NCBI RefSeq assembly: GCF_028994775.1
Contig: NZ_JAJQMN010000019.1
Span: 1-64,000, forward strand
Direction: 5' to 3'
DNA: 64,000 bases
Source of the DNA: Promicromonospora iranensis
Lineage (GTDB): Bacteria; Actinomycetota; Actinomycetes; Actinomycetales; Cellulomonadaceae
Every line of letters starts with the position of its first letter. The stretch's first letter is position 1. The translations under genes and the position numbers were made by a program. Shown in pieces: positions 24,807 through 34,356 of this stretch. The notes under the pieces are model-generated. The model saw only the letters and a list, made by a program, of their open reading frames with translations, had not been told where the DNA came from and searched no databases.

Positions 24807-26266
24807 CCGACACCCGCGAGTCCGACCTGCTCGACTCCGTCCCCGACGGGCTGCTCATCGGCGGCCGGTGGCGGCCCGCCGCGGCCGGCGCCACGCTCAC
24901 CGTCGAGGACCCTGCGACCGGCAAGACCATCAGGACCATCGCCGACGCCGGCCCGGAGGACGGCGCGGCAGCGCTCGACGCCGCCGTCGACGCGGCGGCG
25001 GACTGGGCGGCGACGCCCGCCCGCGTGCGCGGCGAGATCCTCCGCCGCGCGTTCGACCTGCTCCAGGAGCGCAGCGAGGAGTTCGCGCTCCTGATGACCC
25101 TCGAGATGGGCAAGCCGCTCGCGGAGGCCCGCGGTGAGGTGACGTACGGCGGCGAGTTCCTGCGCTGGTTCTCCGAGGAGGCCGTGCGCGTGTCCGGGCG
25201 CTACGGGCCCAACCCGGAGGGCACCGGGCGCATCATCGTCAGCCAGCACCCCGTGGGGCCCTGCTTCCTCATCACGCCCTGGAACTTCCCGCTGGCGATG
25301 GCGACACGCAAGATCGCACCCGCGCTGGCGGCGGGCTGCACGGTGGTGATCAAGCCCGCGGCACTGACGCCGCTGACCACCCTGTACTTCGCGAGGCTGC
25401 TGCAGGACGCCGGCCTGCCCGACGGCGTGGTCAACGTGATCACCACGTCGAGCTCCGGCGCCGTGTCCGGCCCGATCATCGCCGACCCGCGGCTGCGCAA
25501 GCTGTCCTTCACGGGCTCCACCCCCGTCGGCCGCAAGCTGCTGGAGCAGGCTGCGCCCGGCGTGCTGCGCACGTCCATGGAGCTGGGCGGCAACGCCCCG
25601 TTCGTGATCTTCGAGGACGCCGACCTGGACCAGGCGGTCAAGGGCGCCCTGGCGGCGAAGTTCCGCAACATCGGGCAGGCGTGCACGGCCGCCAACCGGT
25701 TCATCGTGCACTCCTCGGTCGCCGACGAGTTCGCCCGCCGGGTCACCGCCGCGGTGAACGACTTCGTGATCGGCCGCGGCACCGAGTCCGGCGTGACCAT
25801 CGGCCCGCTGGTGGACGACAACGCCGTCGCGAAGGCGGAGGCGCTCGTCCAGGACGCGGTGTCCCGGGGCGCACAGCTCGCCACCGGCGGCTCCCGCATC
25901 GACGGTGCGGGCAGCTTCTTCGAGCCGACGGTCCTGACCGGCGTCACGCCGGGCAGCGACATCCTGCGCGAGGAGATCTTCGGCCCGGTGCTCGCGATCG
26001 CGACCTTCGACACGGAGGACGAGGCCGTGGCCCTGGCCAACGACACGGAGTACGGGCTCGTCAGCTACGTCTACACCGAGAGCCTGTCGCGCGGTCAGCG
26101 GATGATCGAGCGCCTGGAGACCGGGATGATGGGGCTCAACGTCGGAGTCGTGTCCAACGCCGCCGCGCCGTTCGGCGGCTGGAAGATGTCCGGGCTCGGC
26201 CGTGAGGGCGGTGCCGAGGGCATCCACGAGTACCTCCAGACCAAGTACACGCTCACCCCGGCCTGA
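24803..26266 (+). CDS. gabD: NAD(P)-dependent succinate-semialdehyde dehydrogenase
   Basis: The 487-residue aldehyde dehydrogenase of the GabD type has FLITPWNFPLAMATRKIAPA, catalytic Glu in SMELGGNAPFVIF, catalytic Cys in NIGQACTAANRF and SNAAAPFGGWKMSGLGREGG at the end. It would oxidise succinate semialdehyde, the product of the HpaI aldolase coded on the other strand, to succinate for the citric-acid cycle. It overlaps the monooxygenase gene by ATGA and is followed by a strong hairpin. Confidence 0.88.
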   Translation: MTDTRESDLLDSVPDGLLIGGRWRPAAAGATLTVEDPATGKTIRTIADAGPEDGAAALDAAVDAAADWAATPARVRGEILRRAFDLLQERSEEFALLMTLEMGKPLAEARGEVTYGGEFLRWFSEEAVRVSGRYGPNPEGTGRIIVSQHPVGPCFLITPWNFPLAMATRKIAPALAAGCTVVIKPAALTPLTTLYFARLLQDAGLPDGVVNVITTSSSGAVSGPIIADPRLRKLSFTGSTPVGRKLLEQAAPGVLRTSMELGGNAPFVIFEDADLDQAVKGALAAKFRNIGQACTAANRFIVHSSVADEFARRVTAAVNDFVIGRGTESGVTIGPLVDDNAVAKAEALVQDAVSRGAQLATGGSRIDGAGSFFEPTVLTGVTPGSDILREEIFGPVLAIATFDTEDEAVALANDTEYGLVSYVYTESLSRGQRMIERLETGMMGLNVGVVSNAAAPFGGWKMSGLGREGGAEGIHEYLQTKYTLTPA

Positions 26267-26309
26267 CGGTCCCGGCAGCCCGTCATCCTTGAACGGGGCG
26301 GCCGCCACC

Positions 26310-26346
26310 GCTCAGGGCCCGGCTCGCGCTGTGCCGGGCCCTGAGC
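26310..26346 (+). terminator. 14-bp perfect stem after the gabD-type gene
   Basis: GCTCAGGGCCCGGC (26310-26323), a 9-base loop and GCCGGGCCCTGAGC (26333-26346). No U-run follows, as is common for intrinsic terminators in this kind of DNA. Confidence 0.75.
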
Positions 26347-26396
26347 CGTGCTGTACCCGAGAGATCGACTTCACCCAGGCGAACCGAGATAGCACC

Positions 26397-27338
26397 TCAG
26401 GCCAACGTGTCGATCAGGGCAACGACACAGGCATCGAGCCGCTCCTCGAAGTCCCGTGCGGTCAGGTCGCCCCTGCCGCCCTCCTGCCAGGTCCGCGCCC
26501 TCAGCCCCACCTCTTCCGAGGCCGCCAGCGCATCTCGGACCATCCAGTACAGCCGCTCGCCCTGCAGCCGCGGCGAGCGCCCCGCCAGTCTCCTCGTACG
26601 CGGCGGCGAACCGCAGGCCCCACGCCGGACCGTGCAGGAGCGCGAGATTGGCGCAGCAGTGCGCCACGTCGAGATCTGTCGGGCTCCACGAGGCGCCCGC
26701 CCAGTCGACGACGCCGGTGATCCGTACCCCCGTCGGCTCGGAGGGCAGCATGTCGAACAGCACGTTGCCGGGCTGGAAGCTGGCGCGGGCCGGCGAATCA
26801 CGTCGATCGCCGCCGCCCATGCCGCTGCGTCAGCACCCCGGGGAACCACGACCGTGTCGGCAGTCGTGAGTGTCACGTACTCCCCTGGCTGCCAGGCGGG
26901 CCACAGCTCGTGGATCGCCGCGAGCTGACCAGCCAGCAGCGGGATGCGCTCCTTCAGACCGCCGTCGTCCAGGACTGCCCTGCCGGCCAGGTGCGTCATG
27001 AGGAACGACGGAAACTCGCACCGCGCGGCCCTCGGCTCAGCCGCTACCAGCTCGGGCGCCGGCACACCCGTGCCAAGCAGCAGAGTCATGGCGCCCGCCT
27101 CCCCGTCCAGCCAGTCCTCGGCCTGCTCCACGCCGACGAAGGTCCGCAGCACGAGGTCTCGGCTGCCCCCGCCCCGCGTCCGGAGCGTCATCCGCCGCAC
27201 CTCGGCAGTGGTGCCGCCGCACAGCACCTCCGCTCGGCCGACCCGTTCACCGGCCTCCAGGTGCCGGCCCACCCAGGCCAGGTCAACGGGCGGACAGCCA
27301 TCGCGTCGTCGTGATCGGTCACCGTGCCGCCCCAGCAC
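26397..27338 (-). pseudogene. Frameshifted APH-like phosphotransferase
   Basis: The protein reads as a kinase-fold phosphotransferase only if the frame is changed twice. The N-lobe (VDLAWVGRHLEAGERVG to TLTTADTVVVPRGAD) and the C-terminus (RLYWMVRDALAASEEVG to CVVALIDTLA) share one frame. The middle (SFQPGNVLFDMLP, VRITGVVDWAGASWSP, DLDVAHCCANLALLHG) is in another frame, with joins near 26795-26805 and 26560-26585. The catalytic H-x-D before F-x-PGN reads R-A-S. Two compensating shifts plus a lost catalytic Asp argue for decay, though sequencing error is possible. The N-terminal start is unclear. Confidence 0.7.
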
Positions 27339-27410
27339 CGGGACCTGGGCTTCGCAAAGCCTTTCTTCGCAACAAGGTCCGGCGATGGGAGCCCTACCGG
27401 TGGGAGCGGA

Positions 27411-27815
27411 CTACTGCTCGGCCGGGGTGACGCCTTCGGCGACGAACGTGGCATGCGCTGCGATGACCTTCCACCCTGCTCGGTCGTCGTGTGTCCAGGT
27501 CCGGGTGTAGCGCATCCGGGCAGCCAGACGCTCACCGCCGAAGGTGCCCTCGAGAGTGCCAAGGAACAACGTGACCCCGGTGCTGGCGGTCACCAACACT
27601 CTGAGGTCTTCTTCAGCGACGCGACTCATCACCTGATAGCCGGATGCGTGCGCATGCAGGTCGTCCTGTTTGGACAGGACGCTCCCGTCCGGCCCTGTGA
27701 ACGGAGCCGCGTCGTCGATCAGACCATCCAGGGCGTCGACGTCGGACGCGAGCTGGGCGGCCTGCAGGCGCCTCTCGGCTCGACGGAGGCTTTCAGCGCG
27801 GTCGGCGGTCATCAT
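27411..27815 (-). CDS. SnoaL/NTF2-like (DUF4440-type) protein
   Basis: The 134-residue protein fits the cone-shaped NTF2-like fold: an N-terminal helix RAERRLQAAQLASDVDALDGL, DDAAPFTGPDGSVLSKQDDL, and closing strands MRYTRTWTHDDRAGWKVIAAHATFV. Members act as small isomerases, hydrolases or binding proteins; nothing here fixes the role. ATG 27815 lies 6 bases from CACGCT, the leaderless spacing, while ATG 27812 is an alternative. Confidence 0.78.
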   Translation of the reverse strand: MMTADRAESLRRAERRLQAAQLASDVDALDGLIDDAAPFTGPDGSVLSKQDDLHAHASGYQVMSRVAEEDLRVLVTASTGVTLFLGTLEGTFGGERLAARMRYTRTWTHDDRAGWKVIAAHATFVAEGVTPAEQ

Positions 27816-27821
27816 GGGCAC

Positions 27822-27827
27822 AGCGTG
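27822..27827 (-). promoter_or_regulatory. -10-like CACGCT of the NTF2-like gene
   Basis: CACGCT, 6 bases, then ATG 27815; no Shine-Dalgarno sequence. Confidence 0.4.
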
Positions 27828-27893
27828 CCGAGCGAACATTCCCCGCACCAGCAGATTCGCTCACGGCAGACGGTCGTCCACGTCCGCCGGCGA

Positions 27894-27899
27894 TATACT
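27894..27899 (+). promoter_or_regulatory. -10 element TATACT of the ThDP-enzyme gene
   Basis: TATACT lies about 140 bases before GTG 28037, implying a leader of roughly 130 bases. No clear structure was recognised in that leader. Confidence 0.45.
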
Positions 27900-28036
27900 C
27901 CGAGACGTCAAGGCGGACAGCACCCACACCACCGCCTGCGCTCGAAAAAGGGGCGCGCGGCGGGCCAGGCGCCTGGCCCGCACGGGACACATACGGACCG
28001 CACCACTCATCCGTCACTGTTTCCCTGGAGGCCCTC

Positions 28037-29701
28037 GTGCCCACCGTTTCCGCACACGTCGCCCGTACCGTCGCCCGCCACGTCGACCATGTCTTCGGTG
28101 TCATGGGCAACGGCAACGCCTGGTTCCTCGACGCCCTGGAGCGCTCGACGACCGCGCGCTTCACCGCCGTCCGCCACGAGGCCGGCGGCGTGGTCGCCGC
28201 CGACGCCCACTTCCGCGCGTCGGGCCGCATCGCCGCCGCCACCGCGACCTACGGGGCCGGCTTCACCAACGCGCTCACGGCGCTCGCCGAGGCGGCGGCG
28301 GCCCGCGTGCCCCTCGTGCTGCTGGCGGGCGACGAGCCGACGTCGGGCCCGCGCCCCTGGGACGTCGACCAGATAGCGCTCGCCGCCGCCGTCGGCGCCC
28401 GCACCTATACCGTCGGCCGCGCGGACGCCGCGGCCACCAGCGTCATCGCCATCGAGCACTCCCTGACCTACCGCGTGCCCGTGGTGCTGGCAATCCCCTA
28501 CGACGTCGCCGCGCTGGAGGCCGGCCCGGTCCCGGACGCGCCGGAGCCCTCGCTCCCCCGGCCGATGGCCCCGGCCGGGCCGTTCGACGCCGCCGCCATC
28601 ACCGACCTCGCCAAGCACCTCGCCACCGCCGAGCGGCCCTTGCTGCTCGCCGGCCGCGGCGCCTGGCTGGCAGGGGCGGGAGCGGCGCTCGGGGAGCTCG
28701 CGGAGGCCACGGGGGCGCTGACGGCGACCACCGCGCTGGGCCGCGGCGTCTTCCCCGACGGTCGGTACGACCTCGGCGTCGCGGGCGGCTTCGGCGCCGA
28801 ACGTGCGATGGAGCTGGTGCGCGAGGCCGACGTCGCCGTCGTGCTCGGGGCGTCGCTCAACCAGTTCACCATGCGGTTCGGCGACCTGTTCGCGCCGGGC
28901 ACGCACGTGGTCCAGGTCGACACCGCGCCCGCCGCGACGCACCGGCACGTCGGGGGCTTCGTGCGGGGCGACGCCACGCTCGTGAGCCGCATCCTGCTGG
29001 ACGAGCTGCACACGCTGGGCGCCAAGCCGTCCGGCTGGCGCGAGACGGTGGACGTCGCCGCGGCCCGCCGCTACGACACCGGACCTGCCGACGGGATCGC
29101 GCCCGACGGGCGCCTCGACCCGCGCACCGTGGCACACCGGCTCGCCGACCTGCTGCCCGCCGAGCGCGTGGTCGTGTCCGACGGCGGGCACTTCATCGGC
29201 TGGGCCAACATGTACTGGCCGGTCGCCTCCCCCGACCGCATGGTGATGGTCGGCACCGCCTACCAGTCCATCGGGCTCGGCTTCCCCAGCGTCGCCGGCG
29301 CCGCCGCGGCCCGCCCCCATGACGCCGTCGTGCTGACCACCGGCGACGGCGGCGCGCTCATGGCGCTGGCCGACCTCGAGACCGCGGTGCGCACCGCCGG
29401 CGGCCGCGGCATCGCCGTCGTCTGGAACGACGCCGCCTACGGCGCCGAGGTGCACGTGTACGGGCGGCAGGGCATCACGAAGGAGCCGATGCTCATCCCC
29501 GAGACCGACTTCGCGGCACTGGCGGCGGCGGTCGGCGCGGAGGGCGTCGTCGTGCGCTCCATCGCCGACCTGGACCGGGTGGCGCGGTGGACCGCCGAGC
29601 CCGTCGCCGACCGCCGCTTCCTGCTGCTCGACTGCCGGGTCTCCGGGGACGTCGTCGCGCCGTACCAGGAGGAGATCCTGGCGGCGAACCGCACCCGCTG
29701 A
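28037..29701 (+). CDS. Thiamine-diphosphate-dependent enzyme (acetolactate synthase / decarboxylase family)
   Basis: The 554-residue protein has the three ThDP-enzyme domains. The activating Glu is in TAVRHEAGGVVAADAH, the central domain covers about 190-330, and the Mg-ThDP motif is TTGDGGALMALADLETAV followed by WNDAAYG. The family includes acetolactate synthase and several 2-oxoacid decarboxylases; the substrate cannot be assigned. GTG 28037 has GGAGG upstream. It lies beyond the aromatic cluster but is separated from it by two minus-strand genes, so a shared role is doubtful. Confidence 0.85.
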   Translation: MPTVSAHVARTVARHVDHVFGVMGNGNAWFLDALERSTTARFTAVRHEAGGVVAADAHFRASGRIAAATATYGAGFTNALTALAEAAAARVPLVLLAGDEPTSGPRPWDVDQIALAAAVGARTYTVGRADAAATSVIAIEHSLTYRVPVVLAIPYDVAALEAGPVPDAPEPSLPRPMAPAGPFDAAAITDLAKHLATAERPLLLAGRGAWLAGAGAALGELAEATGALTATTALGRGVFPDGRYDLGVAGGFGAERAMELVREADVAVVLGASLNQFTMRFGDLFAPGTHVVQVDTAPAATHRHVGGFVRGDATLVSRILLDELHTLGAKPSGWRETVDVAAARRYDTGPADGIAPDGRLDPRTVAHRLADLLPAERVVVSDGGHFIGWANMYWPVASPDRMVMVGTAYQSIGLGFPSVAGAAAARPHDAVVLTTGDGGALMALADLETAVRTAGGRGIAVVWNDAAYGAEVHVYGRQGITKEPMLIPETDFAALAAAVGAEGVVVRSIADLDRVARWTAEPVADRRFLLLDCRVSGDVVAPYQEEILAANRTR

Positions 29702-29732
29702 AGGATCCGCTCGCCGGGCAGTGGGCTGAGCC

Positions 29733-30332
29733 CTACGCCGGGGGTTCCCCCACAAGTCTCATCGACAGCAGCTCGGTGAACCCGACGCGGCGCGCGAAGC
29801 GCACCTTCCGCCGCTCGTACACCGTGAAGCCCAGCTTGGCGTAGAGGCCGAGGGCGACCTCGTTGGTGTCCTTGATGTCCTCGAGCACGAACTCGCGATA
29901 TCCCGGTCGGGCCAGCAGGTGCCGCAGCAACGCGGTCGCCACGCCCTGGCCCTGGTAGGCCGGTTCCGTGGCGACGAACCCGATCTCGGCACGGCCCGGC
30001 CGCGCGTCGGACGAGGCGCTCATGAACCAGCTTCGGATCACCAGGTAGCTCAGCAGCCCGCGCACCAGGCCGAGGTGGCGCCGGAGCTCGCGCCAGCGTG
30101 GCGCGAACAGCTTCTGGTCACCCTCGGTGAGGGAGGCGAGACCTGCGGGCTCCCCGTCCACGAGCGCGATGTAGAACCGGTCGAGCAGCAGCATGCGCTC
30201 GAAGGCGTCGGCCAGCTTGTCGGTGTCCCGCGAGAAGGCGACGAAGTCCTGCGCAAAGCTGCGCACGTAGACCTCGGTGATGCGCCGCCGGTAATCCTCG
30301 CCGAGCACGTCGCCCCGCTCCACCACGACCAT
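29733..30332 (-). CDS. GNAT-family N-acetyltransferase
   Basis: The 199-residue protein has the acetyl-CoA-binding motif VATEPAYQGQGVATALLRHLL and the closing VALGLYAKLGFTVYERR typical of GNAT enzymes. The N-terminal half is longer than the minimal fold. GGGGAGG precedes ATG 30332. Substrate unknown; monocistronic. Confidence 0.88.
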   Translation of the reverse strand: MVVVERGDVLGEDYRRRITEVYVRSFAQDFVAFSRDTDKLADAFERMLLLDRFYIALVDGEPAGLASLTEGDQKLFAPRWRELRRHLGLVRGLLSYLVIRSWFMSASSDARPGRAEIGFVATEPAYQGQGVATALLRHLLARPGYREFVLEDIKDTNEVALGLYAKLGFTVYERRKVRFARRVGFTELLSMRLVGEPPA

Positions 30333-30393
30333 CGTCCCGACCTCCCCGTCCGCTGGGTGTCCCTGTCCCCTCTGCCCTACCGGACGACCCTAT

Positions 30394-30420
30394 CGGGACG
30401 CCCCCGGCGGGAACGTCCCG
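30394..30420 (-). terminator. Hairpin after the first sugar ABC operon
   Basis: CGGGACG and CGTCCCG form a 7-bp stem around 13 bases, starting 4 bases past the stop of the last permease gene on the minus strand. Confidence 0.55.
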
Positions 30421-30423
30421 GGA

Positions 30424-31269
30424 TCAGCCCTTCGACCCCGTCGTCGCGATCCCCTGCACGAAGTACCGCTGACCCGCGAAGAACAGGAGGATCATCGGCA
30501 CGGTCGTGATGACCGACGCCGTGACCACCACCTCCCACTGCGACTCGCCGCCGGGGCCGAACTGATCGATCACCGCCTTGAGACCGCGCGGCACGGTGAA
30601 GGTCGCCGTGTCCTGCAGGTACACCAGCGGGCGCATCAGGTCGGTCCAGGAGGCCTGCGCCTCGAAGAGGAACGTCAGCACCAGCGCCGGGCGGCACAGC
30701 GGCACCGCCACCAGCCAGAACAGCTTCCACTCGCTCGCGCCGTCGAGCCTGGCCGCCTCGAACGGCTCGCGCGGCAGGCTCAGGAAGAACTGCCGCAGCA
30801 GGAACACGTAGAACGCGCTCGCGAACAGGTTCTGCGCCCACAGCGGCACGTTGGTGCCCACGAACCCGAGCTGGTGCCAGATCAGGTAGGTGGGGATGAG
30901 CGTGACCGCGCCCGGCAGCATCATCGTCGCGAGCACCAGCCCGAACAACGGTCCGCGCCCGCGGAACCGGTAGTGGGCGAAGCCCCACGCGACCAGCGCG
31001 CTGGAGACCGTCACGGTGGTGGCCGCGAGCGCCGTCACCACGAGCGTGTTGCCCAGCCAGAGCCCGAGGGGTGCGGACTCCCACACGGTGAGGTAGTTCT
31101 CGAACGTGGGGTGCCGGGGTATCAGCCGGTTGTCGAAGATCTCGGCGCGCGGCTTGAGCGACGCCGACAGCAGCCACACCAGCGGGTAGACGAAGACGAC
31201 GGTGAGCGCGACCAGGGCGACGAGGACCGGGACGCGCACCCAGCGCCTGCGCCGGGTGGCGGCGGTCAT
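30424..31269 (-). CDS. Carbohydrate ABC transporter permease (MalG type)
   Basis: The 281-residue inner-membrane permease has six helices and the EAA loop REPFEAARLDGASEWKLFWLVAVPLCRPAL that docks the ATPase (seen here as EAARLDGASEWKLFW). The ending GQRYFVQGIATTGSKG is typical of MalG proteins. ATG 31269 overlaps the partner permease by ATGA. No ATPase gene adjoins; such importers in actinobacteria usually share one MsiK-type ATPase. Confidence 0.92.
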   Translation of the reverse strand: MTAATRRRRWVRVPVLVALVALTVVFVYPLVWLLSASLKPRAEIFDNRLIPRHPTFENYLTVWESAPLGLWLGNTLVVTALAATTVTVSSALVAWGFAHYRFRGRGPLFGLVLATMMLPGAVTLIPTYLIWHQLGFVGTNVPLWAQNLFASAFYVFLLRQFFLSLPREPFEAARLDGASEWKLFWLVAVPLCRPALVLTFLFEAQASWTDLMRPLVYLQDTATFTVPRGLKAVIDQFGPGGESQWEVVVTASVITTVPMILLFFAGQRYFVQGIATTGSKG

Positions 31270-32183
31270 CGCTGCTCCCCCTCGTAGTAGACGAGTCTGC
31301 GTGATACGAGGAGCTGCACAGCGGTGACCAGCATGATCACGACGAACAGGAGCCAGGCCAGCGCCGAGGCGTACCCCATGTGCAGCTCGGCGAAGCCCTC
31401 GCGGAACAGGTAGATCACGTAGAACAGGGCGGCGTCGTTCGCGTAGGTGGAGTTGCCGGCGCCGAAGTAGGCCGAGTACGCCTCGGTGAACATCTGGAAC
31501 GCGGCGATGGTGTTGACCACCGTGACGAAGAAGAGGGCGCCGCTGATCATGGGCAGCGTGACCGTGCGGGTCCGGCGCCACCAGCCCGCGCCGTCGACGC
31601 GGGCGGCGTCGTACAGCTCGACGGGCACGTCCTGCAGCGCGGCGAGCAGGATGACGACGGCGGCGCCGACGGACCAGAGGCTCACGAGCGCGAGGCCCGG
31701 TTTGATCCAGTCGGGGTCGGTGGTCCAGCTCGGCCCGTCGATGCCGAGGGCGCCGAGCGCCTCGTTGACGAGGCCGTACTCGCCGTTGAACAGCAGGAGC
31801 AGGAGCACGCCGACGGCGACGGGCGGCGTCATCTTCGGCACGAAGAACGCCGTGCGGAAGAACCCGGAGGCGCGGCCGGCCTGGTGCAGCAGGAGGGCGA
31901 GCGCGAGAGCGACGAGCACGTACAGCGGCACCTGGAGCAGCGTGTACTGCAGCGTGTTCCAGAGCGCGAGGCTCACCTGCGGGTCCTGGACCATGCGCTC
32001 GTAGTTCTCCAGGCCGACGAACGACGGGTCGGTCAGCACGTCGTAGTCGGTCAGGGACAGGTAGGCGCTGTAGATGATCGGCCAGGCGGTGAAGACGAGG
32101 AACCCGAAGATCCAGGGGCTGATGAAGGCCAGGCCGGCGTTGCGCTCGCGGCGGGCGCGAGCGCTGGGACGCGCGACGGTCAC
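31266..32183 (-). CDS. Sugar ABC transporter permease (MalF type)
   Basis: The 305-residue permease starts AGLAFISPWIFGFLVFTAWPIIYS and has the docking loop PVELYDAARVDGAGWWRR. GTG 32183 overlaps the binding-protein stop by GTGA. It forms the membrane channel with the MalG-type partner. Confidence 0.92.
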   Translation of the reverse strand: MTVARPSARARRERNAGLAFISPWIFGFLVFTAWPIIYSAYLSLTDYDVLTDPSFVGLENYERMVQDPQVSLALWNTLQYTLLQVPLYVLVALALALLLHQAGRASGFFRTAFFVPKMTPPVAVGVLLLLLFNGEYGLVNEALGALGIDGPSWTTDPDWIKPGLALVSLWSVGAAVVILLAALQDVPVELYDAARVDGAGWWRRTRTVTLPMISGALFFVTVVNTIAAFQMFTEAYSAYFGAGNSTYANDAALFYVIYLFREGFAELHMGYASALAWLLFVVIMLVTAVQLLVSRRLVYYEGEQR

Positions 32184-33634
32184 TGCTTCTCGTCCCACGT
32201 GGCCCACGCCTCGTCGAGCGCGGACTGTGCTTCCTCCTGCGCCTGGGCGAGGGCTTCCGCGGGCTCCTGCTGACCGTTGAGCACGCGGTTGGCGGCGTCC
32301 TGCCAGGCGGTCTCGAACTCGGCGCCGGCAGGGTTGGCCGGGAGGGCGAACGTGTGGTCGTTGGCCTCGTACATCGCGTCGATGGCGTCGCCCCACGGCG
32401 CGGGCGGGTCGGCCGGGACCAGGGTGTCGCGGATCTGTTGGTCCGCCTCCTCGTTGCCGGTCAGGACGCCGGTGAACACCAGCCCGTCGGCCTCGCGCGC
32501 GTCCGCCCGGGCCTGCGCGGCCTCGGTCCAGGCCTCGGTCTCGGTCATGCGGGCCGCGTACGCGCAGGCGGCGGCCGGGTCCTTCGCACCGACGGGGATC
32601 GCCCAGGCCGAGCCGGTCGCGAAGGCGTGCACCTCGCCGTCCGGCCCCTTGACCGGACCGAACGCCAGCGGGGCGTCCGGTGAGCTCTCGCCCAGGACGT
32701 TGACGTACCACTGCTCCATCGCCATGGCGCCGAGCTGCCCGGTGGCGAACTGGTTGCCCGCGCCGAAGAAGTCCGCCGAGTCGCGGAAGGTCTTGACCCG
32801 GGCGAAGCCGCCCTGGGCGTCGTAGACGGCTACCGCGTCCTCGAGCGCCTCCACCACAGCGGGGTCGTCCAGCTGAGCGGTCCGGCCGTCCTCGGACAGG
32901 AGGTCCGCACCCCGGCCCTTGGCCCACAGCGGCAGGAACTCGGGCAGCTTGGAGTCGACGCCGATGACGGACAGCTTGCCGCCCTCGCGCCGTGTCATGG
33001 CCTCGGTGGCGTCCAGGACGGCGTCCGGGTCCGACCCGTCGACGTCGGCGAGGCTCAGGCCCGCGTCCGCGAGGAGGTCGGCGTTGGCCATGGTGATCTG
33101 CACCATGTTGAACTCGGGGACTCCGTAGAGCTCGTCGCCGAAGGACACCTCCGCGAGCGCCGGGTCGACGAACGCGTCGGTGTCGATCCCCTGCTCCTCG
33201 ACGCACGCCGACAGCGGCAGGATCGCACCGCGCGACGCGAACGTACCGATCTGGTCGCGCTCCGCGTAGACCAGGTCGGGCGGGTTGCCCGCCGCCGCGG
33301 CGGACAGGAACGCCTGCGGGTCGAGCTCGCCCTCGGACAGCTTGACGTCGATGCCGAGCGCCTCGACCGCGCGCTCGTGCCGCACCTCGCCGATCTCGTC
33401 ACCGGTCCCGAACCCCATCACCTGGAGCGTGCCGCCGGGCGACGGCGACGCCCCGAAGTCGACGTCGGCCCCTGCCCCGTCCTCTGCACCGATGCCGGAG
33501 GCGCAGCCTGTCGCACCGAGGAGCACGAGCAGCATCCCGGTCGCGACAGAACCGGCGGCGCGGCCCGGTCCATGGCCGGGTGCACGACCGGTGGAGCGAG
33601 GCGAGTACGCAGGGCGCTGACGTGACGCGGACAT
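32180..33634 (-). CDS. Sugar ABC transporter substrate-binding lipoprotein
   Basis: The 484-residue extracellular binding protein has a basic N-terminus, a hydrophobic stretch and lipobox LLGATGC with Cys44 as the lipid-modified residue. Family-1 sites include NPPDLVYAERDQIG, YGVPEFNMVQITMANADLL and ATGSAWAIPVGAKDP. The N-terminal region before the signal helix is unusually long (about 30 residues). RBS GGAGGAT precedes ATG 33634. No regulator or glycosidase lies beside this operon, so the sugar is unknown. Confidence 0.9.
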   Translation of the reverse strand: MSASRQRPAYSPRSTGRAPGHGPGRAAGSVATGMLLVLLGATGCASGIGAEDGAGADVDFGASPSPGGTLQVMGFGTGDEIGEVRHERAVEALGIDVKLSEGELDPQAFLSAAAAGNPPDLVYAERDQIGTFASRGAILPLSACVEEQGIDTDAFVDPALAEVSFGDELYGVPEFNMVQITMANADLLADAGLSLADVDGSDPDAVLDATEAMTRREGGKLSVIGVDSKLPEFLPLWAKGRGADLLSEDGRTAQLDDPAVVEALEDAVAVYDAQGGFARVKTFRDSADFFGAGNQFATGQLGAMAMEQWYVNVLGESSPDAPLAFGPVKGPDGEVHAFATGSAWAIPVGAKDPAAACAYAARMTETEAWTEAAQARADAREADGLVFTGVLTGNEEADQQIRDTLVPADPPAPWGDAIDAMYEANDHTFALPANPAGAEFETAWQDAANRVLNGQQEPAEALAQAQEEAQSALDEAWATWDEKQ

Positions 33635-33744
33635 GGTGATCCTCCTCCGTGCGGGCTGCCGGCATCGCTCGACGGCCGGCTCGGGATCATCGTGTGCCCG
33701 GGCGGATGCACTCGCACGAGAAGCGGTTCTCGCCCCGGTCCTGC

Positions 33745-33750
33745 CATGAT
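33745..33750 (+). promoter_or_regulatory. -10-like CATGAT of the hydrolase gene
   Basis: CATGAT, 6 bases, then GTG 33757; no Shine-Dalgarno sequence. Confidence 0.4.
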
Positions 33751-33756
33751 GTTGGT

Positions 33757-34332
33757 GTGACCGCCTACGACCTGCACGTCACCGAAGCCGACCCGGCCCG
33801 CGTCGTCACGGTCCTGCCCGGGAGCGGCTACACCGCCATGGGCCCCCTGCTCTGGTACACCCGCAGCGCGCTGCGTGACCTGGGCTGGACGGTCCGCACC
33901 CTCGAGTGGGCGGCCAGGCCGTCCTTCGGCTCGGCCCGCGAGGCGTACGCGGAGCTGCTCGACGGCGGCGACGCACCCGGCGGCGACGCGCTGCACCTGG
34001 TGGTGGCCAAGTCCCTCGGCACGCTCGCGATGCCGATGGCGGTCCGCCTCGGCCTGCCGGGTGTGTGGCTCACCCCGGTGCTCACGAGCGAGCAGGCGCC
34101 GGACGTACGGGAGACGGCCGCCGACCTGGACGAGGACCACCTGCTGGTGGGCGGCACCGCCGACCCCCTGTGGGACGGCGAGCTCGCGGACGGCTCCGAG
34201 GCCGACGTCCTCGAGGTGGAGAACGCCGACCACAGCCTGGAGGTGCCGGGCGACCGGGCGGAGAACCTGGCCATCCTCGACGAGGTGGTCAGCGCGATCG
34301 AGGAGTTCGCGGGCTCGTTCGGCGAGGAGTGA
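33757..34332 (+). CDS. Small alpha/beta hydrolase-like protein
   Basis: The 191-residue protein has an alpha/beta-hydrolase layout: TVLPGSGYTAMGPLLWY, nucleophile-region LVVAKSLGTLAMPMA with Ser in the elbow, GVWLTPVLTSEQ, acid-region LLVGGTADPLWD and His in ENADHSLEVPGD. It lacks a lid and is short for an esterase. GTG 33757 sits 6 bases after CATGAT. Divergent from the first ABC operon. Confidence 0.78.
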   Translation: MTAYDLHVTEADPARVVTVLPGSGYTAMGPLLWYTRSALRDLGWTVRTLEWAARPSFGSAREAYAELLDGGDAPGGDALHLVVAKSLGTLAMPMAVRLGLPGVWLTPVLTSEQAPDVRETAADLDEDHLLVGGTADPLWDGELADGSEADVLEVENADHSLEVPGDRAENLAILDEVVSAIEEFAGSFGEE

Positions 34333-34356
34333 CGCCCGCCCCCCGGGGCGTACGCC

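Noticed and set aside
26397-27338. Programmed frameshifting in the phosphotransferase
   Set aside because: No slippery heptamer was seen, two shifts would be needed, and the catalytic Asp is missing.
28037-29701. ThDP enzyme as part of the homoprotocatechuate cluster
   Set aside because: It is separated by a terminator and two minus-strand genes and has its own promoter; the pathway has no step that needs it.
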